From: Sphingomonas spermidinifaciens
GTDB taxonomy: Bacteria; Pseudomonadota; Alphaproteobacteria; Sphingomonadales; Sphingomonadaceae
Assembly: GCF_002351485.1 (NCBI RefSeq)
Contig: NZ_NWMW01000002.1
Location: 372,001-436,000, forward strand
DNA length: 64,000 nucleotides
Direction of reading: 5' to 3'
Every line of letters begins with the position of its first letter. Positions within the stretch are counted from its first letter, which is position 1. Shown here piece after piece: positions 45,322 to 53,263 of this stretch. The notes beneath the pieces are model-generated. The model made no database searches, had not been told where the DNA came from, and saw only the letters and a program-made list of their open reading frames with translations. A program made the position numbers and the translations under genes.

Positions 45322-46377
45322 TCAGTTGATGGTGACGCGGAAGACGACGGTGCGCGTCTCGCCCGGTGTCACCGTCGCCAGCGTCGCGTTGACCGCGCCA
45401 GCGGCGAACGTTCCGCCGGCGGTACCGTCGGCATTGCATGTGCCGCTCGTCACCGTTCCGTTGATGCGCGTGCCGAACGCCGCGAGATAGGTGGTGGCGG
45501 TGGGCAGGACGTCACCCACGGCGATCATGGTCGCCGGGGCGCCGCCCGCGGCGTTGCTCACGGCGATGCAATATTCGACGGTCGCGCCGGGGATCAGCTT
45601 CGGCGCATTCGTGCCGTTGAACGGGTCCTCGATCACCCGGCTCGACTTCAGGACCGATAGCAGTGCGGCCAGTACCTGGTAGTTGTCCTTCGCCGAGAAG
45701 GCGGCGTCGCGGGCGGCGTCGGTCGCACCCGCCCCGTCGGCGAAGACGGTGTCGACGCCGCTGGTATTGGCCGTCGTCGTCTGGACCAGCGCGGCGCCGA
45801 GGGCGGCGGCACCTGCGCCTTCGCGCGCGGTCGCGGTCAGCGTGATCGCCGCGATGTCCCCGGTCGCGCGGCCGAGTGGCATGTCGGCGAGGACGAAGAC
45901 GGTGCGCGAGGTGTCGGCGGCCAGCTCGTCCAGATAAGTGACGAGCGTGTCGGTCGCATCCCAGGTGCCGTTGCCGTTGGCATCGACGTAGATGCGCAGG
46001 TTCGACGCATCGAAATTGTCGGTGCCACCGAATGCGCCGGTGCCGCCCGCCTGCTGCGTCGCGGCCAGTGCGAAATCGAGCACGGCGTTCGAGCTGTTCG
46101 TCACCTGGAACGTGGTGACGGCGGCAAGCTGCCCCGGCGACACGCTGGTGGCGGTGCTGCCCACCTCGGTGACGACCAAGTTGACCTTGCGATCAACGGT
46201 GAAGGTGTCCGACGCGGTGACCTGCGTCTGGGCGACGCCGCCGACCTGGTAGTTCACCTGGACGTTGTTGGTAATCGTCGTGCCGGCGGCGGTCTGCTGC
46301 GCGGCGGCGGGGTTGGCGGCCAGGGCACAAAGCGCGCACACGCCCAGCGCCGCCAGCCGGATGCTGGTGCGGTTCAT
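45322..46377 (-). CDS. Secreted DUF11-type protein, 351 aa
   Basis: 351 residues with a clear signal peptide (MNRTSIRLAALGVCALCALA, cleavage near NPAAAQ). The mature part is Ala/Thr/Gly-rich with short beta-strands; NNVQVNYQVGGVAQTQVTAS and KSSRVIEDPFNGTNAPKLIP then GATVEYCIAVSNAAGG are typical of DUF11/conserved-repeat proteins, with a Cys pair towards the end. An Asp/Asn loop YVDANGNGTWDATDT could bind Ca2+. AAAAGGAACC precedes the ATG. It lies between the 155-residue gene and the giant gene. Confidence 0.75.
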   Translation of the reverse strand: MNRTSIRLAALGVCALCALAANPAAAQQTAAGTTITNNVQVNYQVGGVAQTQVTASDTFTVDRKVNLVVTEVGSTATSVSPGQLAAVTTFQVTNSSNAVLDFALAATQQAGGTGAFGGTDNFDASNLRIYVDANGNGTWDATDTLVTYLDELAADTSRTVFVLADMPLGRATGDIAAITLTATAREGAGAAALGAALVQTTTANTSGVDTVFADGAGATDAARDAAFSAKDNYQVLAALLSVLKSSRVIEDPFNGTNAPKLIPGATVEYCIAVSNAAGGAPATMIAVGDVLPTATTYLAAFGTRINGTVTSGTCNADGTAGGTFAAGAVNATLATVTPGETRTVVFRVTIN

Positions 46378-46430
46378 CTTCGGTTCCTTTTGAAATGTGG
46401 AGGGGCCGGCAGCGCCGGCCCGTCATGGGG

Positions 46431-46898
46431 TCAGCGAACGGTGCCGCGATATCTCACTTGTCCCGCCGCACCGGGCTGAACCGCGGCAAGCGTCCAGCGA
46501 AGGTGCGTCGCGTCGGCGGGGGTGGCGGGGCGAGAGGTGCCACCGATCGTGACACGAAGTGCCGACAGCGCCCCGAAGGTACGGCCGCCGTCGACGGAAA
46601 CCTGCGCGCCGTCGCTCGCATCCCCGATCCACGCGACACCCTTGGGCAGCGGATTGAGGACGACGACATTGTCGGCGCGGCGCGTGCCCGAATTGGCGTA
46701 GCGCGTGGTGAAGATCAGGCGATCGCCCGGCACCACCGATTTCGGTGCCTCGAAGACCGTCTTCTCCCTGCCGTCGGCAACGACGGTGACCTCGCGGCGA
46801 ACGTCGCTGGAGAGGGACACGGCGGGCGCGGCGGCCTGGGCGGCGGCGGCGATCAGGGCAGGCATGACGAGGGAAGCGAGCATAACGGCGGTCCTCAC
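46431..46898 (-). CDS. Small secreted DUF11-like protein, 155 aa
   Basis: 155 residues with a signal peptide (VMLASLVMPALIAAAAQAAA) and a single domain resembling DUF11: VVPGDRLIFTTRYANSGTRR, NVVVLNPLPKGVAWIGDASD and VSVDGGRTFGALSALRV. The GTG start at 46898 overlaps the upstream stop by four bases; ATG 46883 is an alternative. It is the second gene in the operon and may be a minor subunit of the surface structure. Confidence 0.7.
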   Translation of the reverse strand: MRTAVMLASLVMPALIAAAAQAAAPAVSLSSDVRREVTVVADGREKTVFEAPKSVVPGDRLIFTTRYANSGTRRADNVVVLNPLPKGVAWIGDASDGAQVSVDGGRTFGALSALRVTIGGTSRPATPADATHLRWTLAAVQPGAAGQVRYRGTVR

Positions 46899-47890
46899 TT
46901 GATCTTGACGGTGAAACGGACGGTTCGTGTGCTGCCGGCGGGCTGGTCGCCGACCGCGACATCGATGCCGCTGGCCGAGCCCTGTCCCGCATCGCCGTCA
47001 GCGGCGTCGGTGAGAACGTTGTTCTCGAGCCGGAGCGAGCCGGGTTCATAGTCGGTGCCGACTGGGATGACGTCGGCGATGCGCAGTCCTGGTGCGGAGC
47101 CTGTGCCCGAGACGGTCGAGGCGATCGTGTAGGTGATGAGCGTCCCCGGCACCGCGGTCGCGCCGCCATAGGGATCGACCATCGCCGCGCTCTTGATCAG
47201 CGAGACGCTGACACGCGCGGCGATCAGCGTCGCCTCCGCATCGGCATCCGCCCCCGTGGCGCCGACGACGGCGGCACCTCCTCCGAGACCCAGCCCGGCG
47301 AAGCTGGTGCCGGGGGTGCCGGTGCCTGTCAGTGCTCGCGCGTCGAGCCGCAGCTTGCCGCGCTTCTGGTCAATCAGTCCGCCCGGCGCGGTCGAGATGG
47401 CGAAGACCGTCACCTGCGCGTCGGGGTCGAGCGTCGGCGTGGCGCCGCCGGTCGTCACCACCGTATCGGTCGCAGGATCGTAGATTCCGTTGTTGTTGCT
47501 GTCGATGACGAGGCGGATCAGCGTCGGATCGAAGTCGTCGCCGCCGATCGCGGTGACGCCCGTGAGGGCGAACGCTTCCGGGCCGTTGCCGATGTTCGTT
47601 ACCGTAAAGGCAAGCGGCTGCTCACCGATGCCGATCGCGACCGGCGCGCTCTCGCGGGACACGACGGTCACGTCGAGGATCTCGTCGACCTTGACCGACA
47701 CCGTGTTGGAGGTGACGGTCGACGCCGACCCGCCGTTGTCGAACGTTGCGGTCGCCGTGTTGACAATGACAGTGCCGGCCTGAACGCCCTCGGCGTGGGC
47801 GCCAGCTCCGGGAAAGATAGCGAGGAGCGCGGTTGAGGCTCCGGCGGGGAAGCGGCGCTTGATGCGGCCGGCGAAGGGGGTGCGTGTCAT
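46895..47890 (-). CDS. Secreted DUF11-type protein, first gene of the surface operon
   Basis: About 331 residues. The N-terminus (MTRTPFAGRIKRRFPAGAST, then ALLAIFPGAGAHAEGV) is a basic signal peptide. The body is like the 351-residue neighbour: VNTATATFDNGGSASTVTSN, an Asn/Asp loop VIDSNNNGIYDPATDT that may bind Ca2+, and SLIKSAAMVDPYGGATAVPG. No strong ribosome-binding site is seen before ATG 47890. It opens the minus-strand operon and faces the NarL-type regulator across about 180 bases. Confidence 0.75.
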   Translation of the reverse strand: MTRTPFAGRIKRRFPAGASTALLAIFPGAGAHAEGVQAGTVIVNTATATFDNGGSASTVTSNTVSVKVDEILDVTVVSRESAPVAIGIGEQPLAFTVTNIGNGPEAFALTGVTAIGGDDFDPTLIRLVIDSNNNGIYDPATDTVVTTGGATPTLDPDAQVTVFAISTAPGGLIDQKRGKLRLDARALTGTGTPGTSFAGLGLGGGAAVVGATGADADAEATLIAARVSVSLIKSAAMVDPYGGATAVPGTLITYTIASTVSGTGSAPGLRIADVIPVGTDYEPGSLRLENNVLTDAADGDAGQGSASGIDVAVGDQPAGSTRTVRFTVKIK

Positions 47891-47940
47891 GGCCAGACCG
47901 TTCAACGCCGATCCGGTTAACTACATCTTTCGATGGGAGG

Positions 47941-47975
47941 CCCTTCAATCGAATGGATGATTGCGGGTTGAAGGG
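47941..47975. promoter_or_regulatory. Inverted repeat between surface operon and NarL-type regulator
   Basis: A perfect 8-bp inverted repeat CCCTTCAA (47941-47948) and TTGAAGGG (47968-47975), 19 bases apart, lies in the divergent region, close to the start of the DUF11 operon. It is a candidate operator for the adjacent response regulator, or a hairpin in a 5' leader. Confidence 0.45.
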
Positions 47976-48066
47976 GCTTCATACTTAAGGTTGAGGGATT
48001 GCCGTTGGGACGAAATTTGTGGGGCAATCGGGCTGCCGCCGAGGTCTCCCGATCGAAGGGAATTCG

Positions 48067-48699
48067 ATGCATCACCTGCTCATTGCCGACGATCATCCAG
48101 TCTGCAGTGCCGCGCTGACCCTGGCGGCAAGGGTCGTTGACGCGGCGACGACCATCGACAACGCGACGACGCTCGCGGGCGCTGAGGAGCATGTGCGCGA
48201 GCGCACGCACGATCTGATCCTGCTCGACCTCATGTTGCCAGACGTGCAGGGTTTCGCCGGTCTAGCGCTGGTCAAGGCGCTGCGACCCGACGCAGTCGTG
48301 GCGATCGTCTCGAGCCGGGACGAGCTTTCGGTCGTTCAGCAGTCGGCGGCACTCGGTGCTGCGGGCTTCCTTTCAAAGACACAGCCGATCGAACGCATGG
48401 TGGCGGCGATCCGCGTCCTGCTCGAGGGGGGACAGTGGTGGCCTGAGGGCTTCGTTCCCGGCAAGAGCGAGGACCAGGCAGCGAAATTGGCAGAGCGCCT
48501 CTCGAGCCTCTCCACCGCGCAGTTGCGCGTTCTGCGGGCCATCGCCAGCGGACATCAGAACAAGCAGATTGCCTATGATCTCAACTTGGCCGAGGCGACC
48601 GTGAAGTCGCATCTCGCGGCGATCTTTCGCAAGCTCGGTGTCACCAACCGGACACAGGCGGTAGTGGCCCTCCGCAGTCTGGACGCCATTCTGGCCTGA
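48067..48699 (+). CDS. NarL/FixJ-type response regulator
   Basis: 210 residues. The receiver has LLIADDHPVC, phospho-Asp54 in LILLDLMLPDVQG, Ser in VSSRD and Lys in FLSKTQP. The LuxR-type HTH has LSTAQLRVLRAIASGHQNKQ and ATVKSHLAAIFRKLGVTNRT. AAGGGAA precedes the ATG. Positioned between the surface operon and the hybrid kinase, it is the likely transcriptional controller of the former. Confidence 0.92.
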   Translation: MHHLLIADDHPVCSAALTLAARVVDAATTIDNATTLAGAEEHVRERTHDLILLDLMLPDVQGFAGLALVKALRPDAVVAIVSSRDELSVVQQSAALGAAGFLSKTQPIERMVAAIRVLLEGGQWWPEGFVPGKSEDQAAKLAERLSSLSTAQLRVLRAIASGHQNKQIAYDLNLAEATVKSHLAAIFRKLGVTNRTQAVVALRSLDAILA

Positions 48700-48714
48700 C
48701 AAATCGCGAGCGGC

Positions 48715-48849
48715 TCAGCCGAGCCACCAGCTCAGCATGGCGAGAATCGGCACCGAGCCGATCAGGAGCACGAGAAAGCCGACGACGTAGAGGATACCGT
48801 CGTTCCGCTGGCGGGGAGGATACGCGATATTTTCGTTGCGGGGTTCCAT
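48715..48849 (-). CDS. 44-residue single-pass membrane protein
   Basis: A 44-residue minus-strand frame: a polar N-terminus (MEPRNENIAYPPRQRN) followed by one strong membrane helix (ILYVVGFLVLLIGSVPILAM) and a Trp-rich end LSWWLG. The composition is clearly protein-like and the topology simple. It lies between the NarL-type gene and the hybrid kinase, about 75 bases downstream of the kinase on the same strand, so it may be cotranscribed. No family is recognised; a small kinase accessory or stress membrane peptide is possible. Confidence 0.55.
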   Translation of the reverse strand: MEPRNENIAYPPRQRNDGILYVVGFLVLLIGSVPILAMLSWWLG

Positions 48850-48925
48850 GGCCGTCGATCTCGTTTTGTGGTGACGCCGAAGTACGGCCGCGGTCGCGCT
48901 TCGTCAGTCGTCCATTCGATTGATT

Positions 48926-51900
48926 TCAGGCGGCCTCCGCGACCAGATCGGTCGCGGCAGCGGTCAGTCGGGCGGCCATGTCGTCGAGCTCGTCCAGCAG
49001 CGAGGGTTCTATACGACCCGCGCGGGCGCCTGCTTCGATTCGATGCAGGATTTCTACGAGCGGAAGCGCGCCGACGCTAGAGGCCGCGCCGCGCAGGCTG
49101 TGCGCTTCCTGACCAGCAATCTCGTTCTGACCGGTGTCGATCAGTTCGCGGATGCGGCGCGGTGTCGATTTAATCTCCCCCAGCATCAGCTTGAGCAGCG
49201 TGGCCCGGCCACCGATACCCAGTGTCGTCGTCAACGACTGAAGCCTAGCAGGATCGAAGATCAAGTCGCGTTGGATCGGTGCACGTGCGGCCAAAACGGC
49301 TATCAGCGCCTCCATCTCGACCGGCTTCGCTAGAACGCCGGTCATGCCGGCAGCATCGACCATGAGCCTTCTCGGCGCCGTCACGTCGGCTGTCAGCGCA
49401 TAGATGGGAATCGCCCCACCGCCCGCGGATTCACGAATAGCGCGCGCCGCCATCAGACCATCCATGATTGGCATCTGAACGTCCATCAGGATGAGATCAA
49501 AGCTCGTCGCCGCCTCGCAGAAAAGATCAACAGCGCGGAGGCCGTTCTCCGCGACCGTGACACGGTGCCCCAGCCGACGGACCAGCTCCGCGATCAGGTA
49601 GCGGTTGGTATCGTTGTCTTCCGCGATGAGCACATGCATGTCACCGTCGGCCTCCTCCCGGTTATCGACCGCTGCGCTGTCGACTACAATCGGCAAGTCG
49701 ATTTCGAACGTGAACCGCGACCCCGATCCGACCTTGCTGTTCACCGTTATCTCGCCGCCCATTGCGCGGACCATCATGCGACAGATGCTGAGCCCGAGCC
49801 CCGTGCCGCCGTAACGCCGGGTCACGGACGGGTCGGCCTGCACAAACGGATCGAAGATACTCTGCAGTCGATCAGCCGAGATCCCCGTGCCGGTGTCGAC
49901 GACCTCAAACCGCCAGCGGCCGCCCGCAAGCCGTGCGACGTTAAGCCGAACGGCACCGGCGCGGGTGAATTTGACCGCATTTGAAAGCAAATTCATCAAC
50001 ACCCGGGACAGGCGCGTCTGATCGCCGATTACGGAGCCCAAGCGCCCGGGCGCTTCAAAATTGAGCAACAGCCCCTTCGCTTCGGCATCGGGGGTCAGGA
50101 GCGCGATCACGTCCCGGATGCACTCCTCCAGATCGAACGGCCGAGCCTCGATCTCGATGTCGCCGCCCTCAAGGCGGGAGAAGATGAGGACATCGTCGAC
50201 AAGTCCTCCAAGTAACCGGCCGCTTCGTTCGATGATGTCGAGCGTGCGGGCACGATCCCGCTCATCGCCCGCGTCGCGCAAAAGCGCGGTCGAGGCCAAT
50301 ATCGATGTCAGCGGCGTGCGGATCTCGTGGATCATCGTCGCGGTGAAGAGGCGGCGAGAGGCGAGCGCCTCCTCTGCCTCGCCGCGGGCGCGCTCCATCG
50401 CCTGCAACGATTCGACCCGTGCGGTGACGTCCTGGAAGACGCCGAACAGGCCTACGACCTCGCCGTTGGGCGCCTTTTCGGCTTGGCCTCTCGATGCAAC
50501 CCATCTGACTTCGCCGCCGGGCCGCACGATCCGTGCTTCGAACACGAACCCTTCGCCGCCCCCGAGGGCAATCGCAACCTGATCGGAAACCATCGCGCGA
50601 TCGTCGGGGTGATAGCAGTTGATCGCGTCGTCGAGGGGCGGCGGCGTTCCATCCGACCGCCCGTGGATACGAAACACTTCGTCGGACCAGAACAGTTTGC
50701 CGCTCGACGAGTCGAGATGCCAATGGCCGATCTTGGCCGTTGCCTCCGCCATGGCCAAGACGCGCTCACGCTCCTCGATGCGTTCCTGCGATGCGAGCGC
50801 CGCCTGTTCTGCCTCGCGGCGTCTGGTTACATCACGCACAGCTGCGATGAATTCGACCGGGACACCATCGCGGGTGACGAGCTGATAGCTTGCCTCGACC
50901 CAGACATAATGGCCGTCACGATGCTGCTGCCGATAGGTGCAGATCGGCTGTTCAGCACCATCGAGCAACGATCGGCACGTCGCCTCGACGCGCGCGCGAT
51001 CCTCGGGGTGAATGACGGCCATGGGGGTCTTCCCAACGAGTTCCTCGGGCGCAAAGCCGAGCAACTTTCGTGAAGCGGGAGACACGTAGCGACGCACACC
51101 GTCCAGGCCGATCCGGCAGATCATGTCCGTGGCATTGTCCGTCACGAGCCGCAGTTCGTCGCGCGTCTTGATCGCGGTCCGATACGCATGCCGCCGCTGA
51201 TCCAGCAAAGTCGCGACAGGCAGGGCCACGAGCGCGACGACGATGATCAGTCCCTGGAGGAATAGCAGTCTCGTGCCAGGCTCGGCATAACGAATTGCAA
51301 TCGGACCATGCCCGCCGAACGTCGCGATCGCTGCGATCGTGGCGATCGTGATCGTCGAGGCGCTAGCGCCGAGAAATCCGGCGCGGAATGCCGCGAAGAC
51401 GCCGCACGGCATCAGCAAGAAAAGAAACGGGTTCGAACCAAGGGAAAAGACGAGACCCGATACGGCCGCGGCAGGAATGATCGTCGTCAGCAGGACACGG
51501 ACCATACGAACGTGGCCTTCCCGTCGGCGCCGCGCATCTACAACGGTGGCCGCGATTGGAAGGGCAATGACGCAACCCAAAAAGTCGCCGGCAGCAAAGA
51601 TCGGCGCCACTTCCAAAAAGGTAGTGAAATTCCCGAAGGAGACGATCCCGCTCTTAAACGTGCCGCCGACGAGCGACACCACGGCCGATGTAAGGGCCAT
51701 ATGCAGAATCGTGGGCGACGGCCGGTCATGCGGTCCGAAAGGGGGCAATAGCGATAGCAGCACCCACGCCTGGGCTGCTGAAATCAGGCCGATCAGGAGC
51801 GAGGATCCGAGGACCTGGCCAGCCAGAGCATGGCCGATCACCGAGACCAGACCGGCGAGCGCACTCGAAGCCCAAATACCGGGGCCCAGCTTGGCATGGC

Positions 51901-52051
51901 TTGCTGTCACCGCTGCCGCGATCGACAAACTCAGTATGGGGGCAAACACCTGCTGCGTGAGCGGAACGAATATGATCGCCTCAACTATCACGAGTGCGAC
52001 CATCGTTGCGATAACGATCGCCGTTGATCTCGACATAATGATACGATTCAC
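48926..52051 (-). CDS. MASE1-like membrane hybrid histidine kinase (PAS-PAS-HisKA-REC-HPT)
   Basis: About 1041 residues. A membrane sensor with about eight helices fills the first 290 residues. PAS domains follow at about 300-430 and 440-560. HisKA carries FTATMIHEIRTPLTSILAS with the phospho-His near 573. The ATPase domain has MNLLSNAVKFTRAG and GGTGLGLSICRMMV. The receiver has VLIAEDNDTNR and phospho-Asp near 857 (LILMDVQMPIMDG). A C-terminal HPT domain has EAHSLRGAASSVGA (His near 982). It is a full phosphorelay. The start is uncertain: GTG 52051 (GAGAAG upstream) or ATG 52036. It probably signals to the NarL-type regulator. Confidence 0.92.
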   Translation of the reverse strand: MNRIIMSRSTAIVIATMVALVIVEAIIFVPLTQQVFAPILSLSIAAAVTASHAKLGPGIWASSALAGLVSVIGHALAGQVLGSSLLIGLISAAQAWVLLSLLPPFGPHDRPSPTILHMALTSAVVSLVGGTFKSGIVSFGNFTTFLEVAPIFAAGDFLGCVIALPIAATVVDARRRREGHVRMVRVLLTTIIPAAAVSGLVFSLGSNPFLFLLMPCGVFAAFRAGFLGASASTITIATIAAIATFGGHGPIAIRYAEPGTRLLFLQGLIIVVALVALPVATLLDQRRHAYRTAIKTRDELRLVTDNATDMICRIGLDGVRRYVSPASRKLLGFAPEELVGKTPMAVIHPEDRARVEATCRSLLDGAEQPICTYRQQHRDGHYVWVEASYQLVTRDGVPVEFIAAVRDVTRRREAEQAALASQERIEERERVLAMAEATAKIGHWHLDSSSGKLFWSDEVFRIHGRSDGTPPPLDDAINCYHPDDRAMVSDQVAIALGGGEGFVFEARIVRPGGEVRWVASRGQAEKAPNGEVVGLFGVFQDVTARVESLQAMERARGEAEEALASRRLFTATMIHEIRTPLTSILASTALLRDAGDERDRARTLDIIERSGRLLGGLVDDVLIFSRLEGGDIEIEARPFDLEECIRDVIALLTPDAEAKGLLLNFEAPGRLGSVIGDQTRLSRVLMNLLSNAVKFTRAGAVRLNVARLAGGRWRFEVVDTGTGISADRLQSIFDPFVQADPSVTRRYGGTGLGLSICRMMVRAMGGEITVNSKVGSGSRFTFEIDLPIVVDSAAVDNREEADGDMHVLIAEDNDTNRYLIAELVRRLGHRVTVAENGLRAVDLFCEAATSFDLILMDVQMPIMDGLMAARAIRESAGGGAIPIYALTADVTAPRRLMVDAAGMTGVLAKPVEMEALIAVLAARAPIQRDLIFDPARLQSLTTTLGIGGRATLLKLMLGEIKSTPRRIRELIDTGQNEIAGQEAHSLRGAASSVGALPLVEILHRIEAGARAGRIEPSLLDELDDMAARLTAAATDLVAEAA

Positions 52052-52240
52052 GTCAGGTCTTCTCAAACCCCATGGGGGCACCGAACCTTATTATGGGGCG
52101 TAGTTCGGCACCCCCGGTTTCGACTTCGAAAGGGTGAGCGAAGTCGTCGCACCACAACAGGGGAAATGGGCGACGAAGGTACCGTGGCCGACGTTGGAAG
52201 CGATGGCAATCATCCAATTGAATGAAAGAACCGACAGGCC

Positions 52241-52410
52241 CTAGACACCTCGACCAATCAGGACAAAAATGGCAACCAAAAATTCATATACTTCTCCAGT
52301 GTACTTCGCATCAGGATCAAGTCTCAAGTATGGAGTAATGATATGTCGATCTAGGCTTGATCCTATTTGGTTATCGGGGATCTCGGTATCTTTGGCCAGG
52401 ATTTCGTTGA
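52241..52410 (-). pseudogene. Orphan AT-rich C-terminal gene fragment
   Basis: The minus strand reads INEILAKDTEIPDNQIGSSL, DRHIITPYLRLDPDAKYTGE, then VYEFLVAIFVLIGRGV and stop at 52241. This is convincing protein text, but its frame merges with the 3' end of the dead IS5-type gene and has no start of its own. The region is much lower in GC than its surroundings. It is the tail of an acquired gene whose front was removed when the insertion sequence landed. The family is unrecognised. Confidence 0.5.
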
Positions 52411-53165
52411 TTACAGCCAGAAGAGGGCCGTGGCAGCGAGTGCGACGGCGGCGAAGAAGGTCGTTGGACAGCGATCGTAGCGGGTTGCGACGCGCCGCCA
52501 GTCTTTGAGGCGGCCGAACATGATCTCGATGCGGCTGCGGCGCCGGTACCGACGCTTGTCGTAGCTGACCGGCTTGTTCCGAGAGCTCCGGCCCGGGACG
52601 CAGGGCTGGATGCCCTTGGCCTGGAGGGCGTCCCTGAACCAGTCGGCGTCGTAGCCGCGATCGCCGGGCAGCCACTGCGCCTTTGGCAGGTCGTCGAGAA
52701 GCGCAGTCGCCCCGATGTACTCGCTGGCCTGGCCTGCGATCATGAAGAAGCTCAAAGGGCGGCCCTTGGCGTCGGGGCGTGAAGCGTGGTGTTCATGGCC
52801 GCCCCTCGTGCGTCCGATCAGGCGGCCAAGATCCCCCTTTTTACCCGCAGACTTGATGCCGTGCGGTGCGCCTTGAGGTAGGTCGCGTCGATCATCACCG
52901 TCTTCTGCTCGGCATCAGCCGCCGCCAGCCCCTCCATCATGCGCGTGAATACACCCGCTTCGCCCCACCGTTTTCAGCCGTTGTACAGCGTCTTATAGGG
53001 GCCCTAGTCCCGCGGCGTATCCCGCCAGCGCAGCCCGTTCCGGTTGACGAACACGATGCCGCTCAACACCCGCCGATCATCGACACGGGGCCTGCCGTGG
53101 CTTTCGGGGAAGAATGGACGCAGTCGATCCATCTGCTCGTCCGTCACCTAAAACAGGTCGCTCAT
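52411..53165 (-). pseudogene. IS5-family transposase, inactivated
   Basis: Read on the minus strand: MSDLF-stop-VTDEQMDRLRPFFPE, RRVLSGIVFVNRNGLRWRDT then PRD-stop, GPYKTLYNG-stop, KTVMIDATYLKAHRTASSLR, a frameshift at the run AAAAAGGGGG, then GDLGRLIGRTRGG, MIAGQASEYIGATALLDDLP, PGDRGYDADWFRDALQAKGI and SRIEIMFGRLKDWRRVATRY. These are the IS5-type DDE motifs with at least three nonsense codons and one or more frameshifts. No clean terminal repeats or target duplication were identified. Confidence 0.9.
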
Positions 53166-53263
53166 CACCAGTCTCCTCGAAGAGCCTGAACCAGATCGAC
53201 GCCCTCACTTCAATGGGTCCTGAACCTAAGGTCTGGTCTGCAGGAGTCAGAACGTCGCCATCA

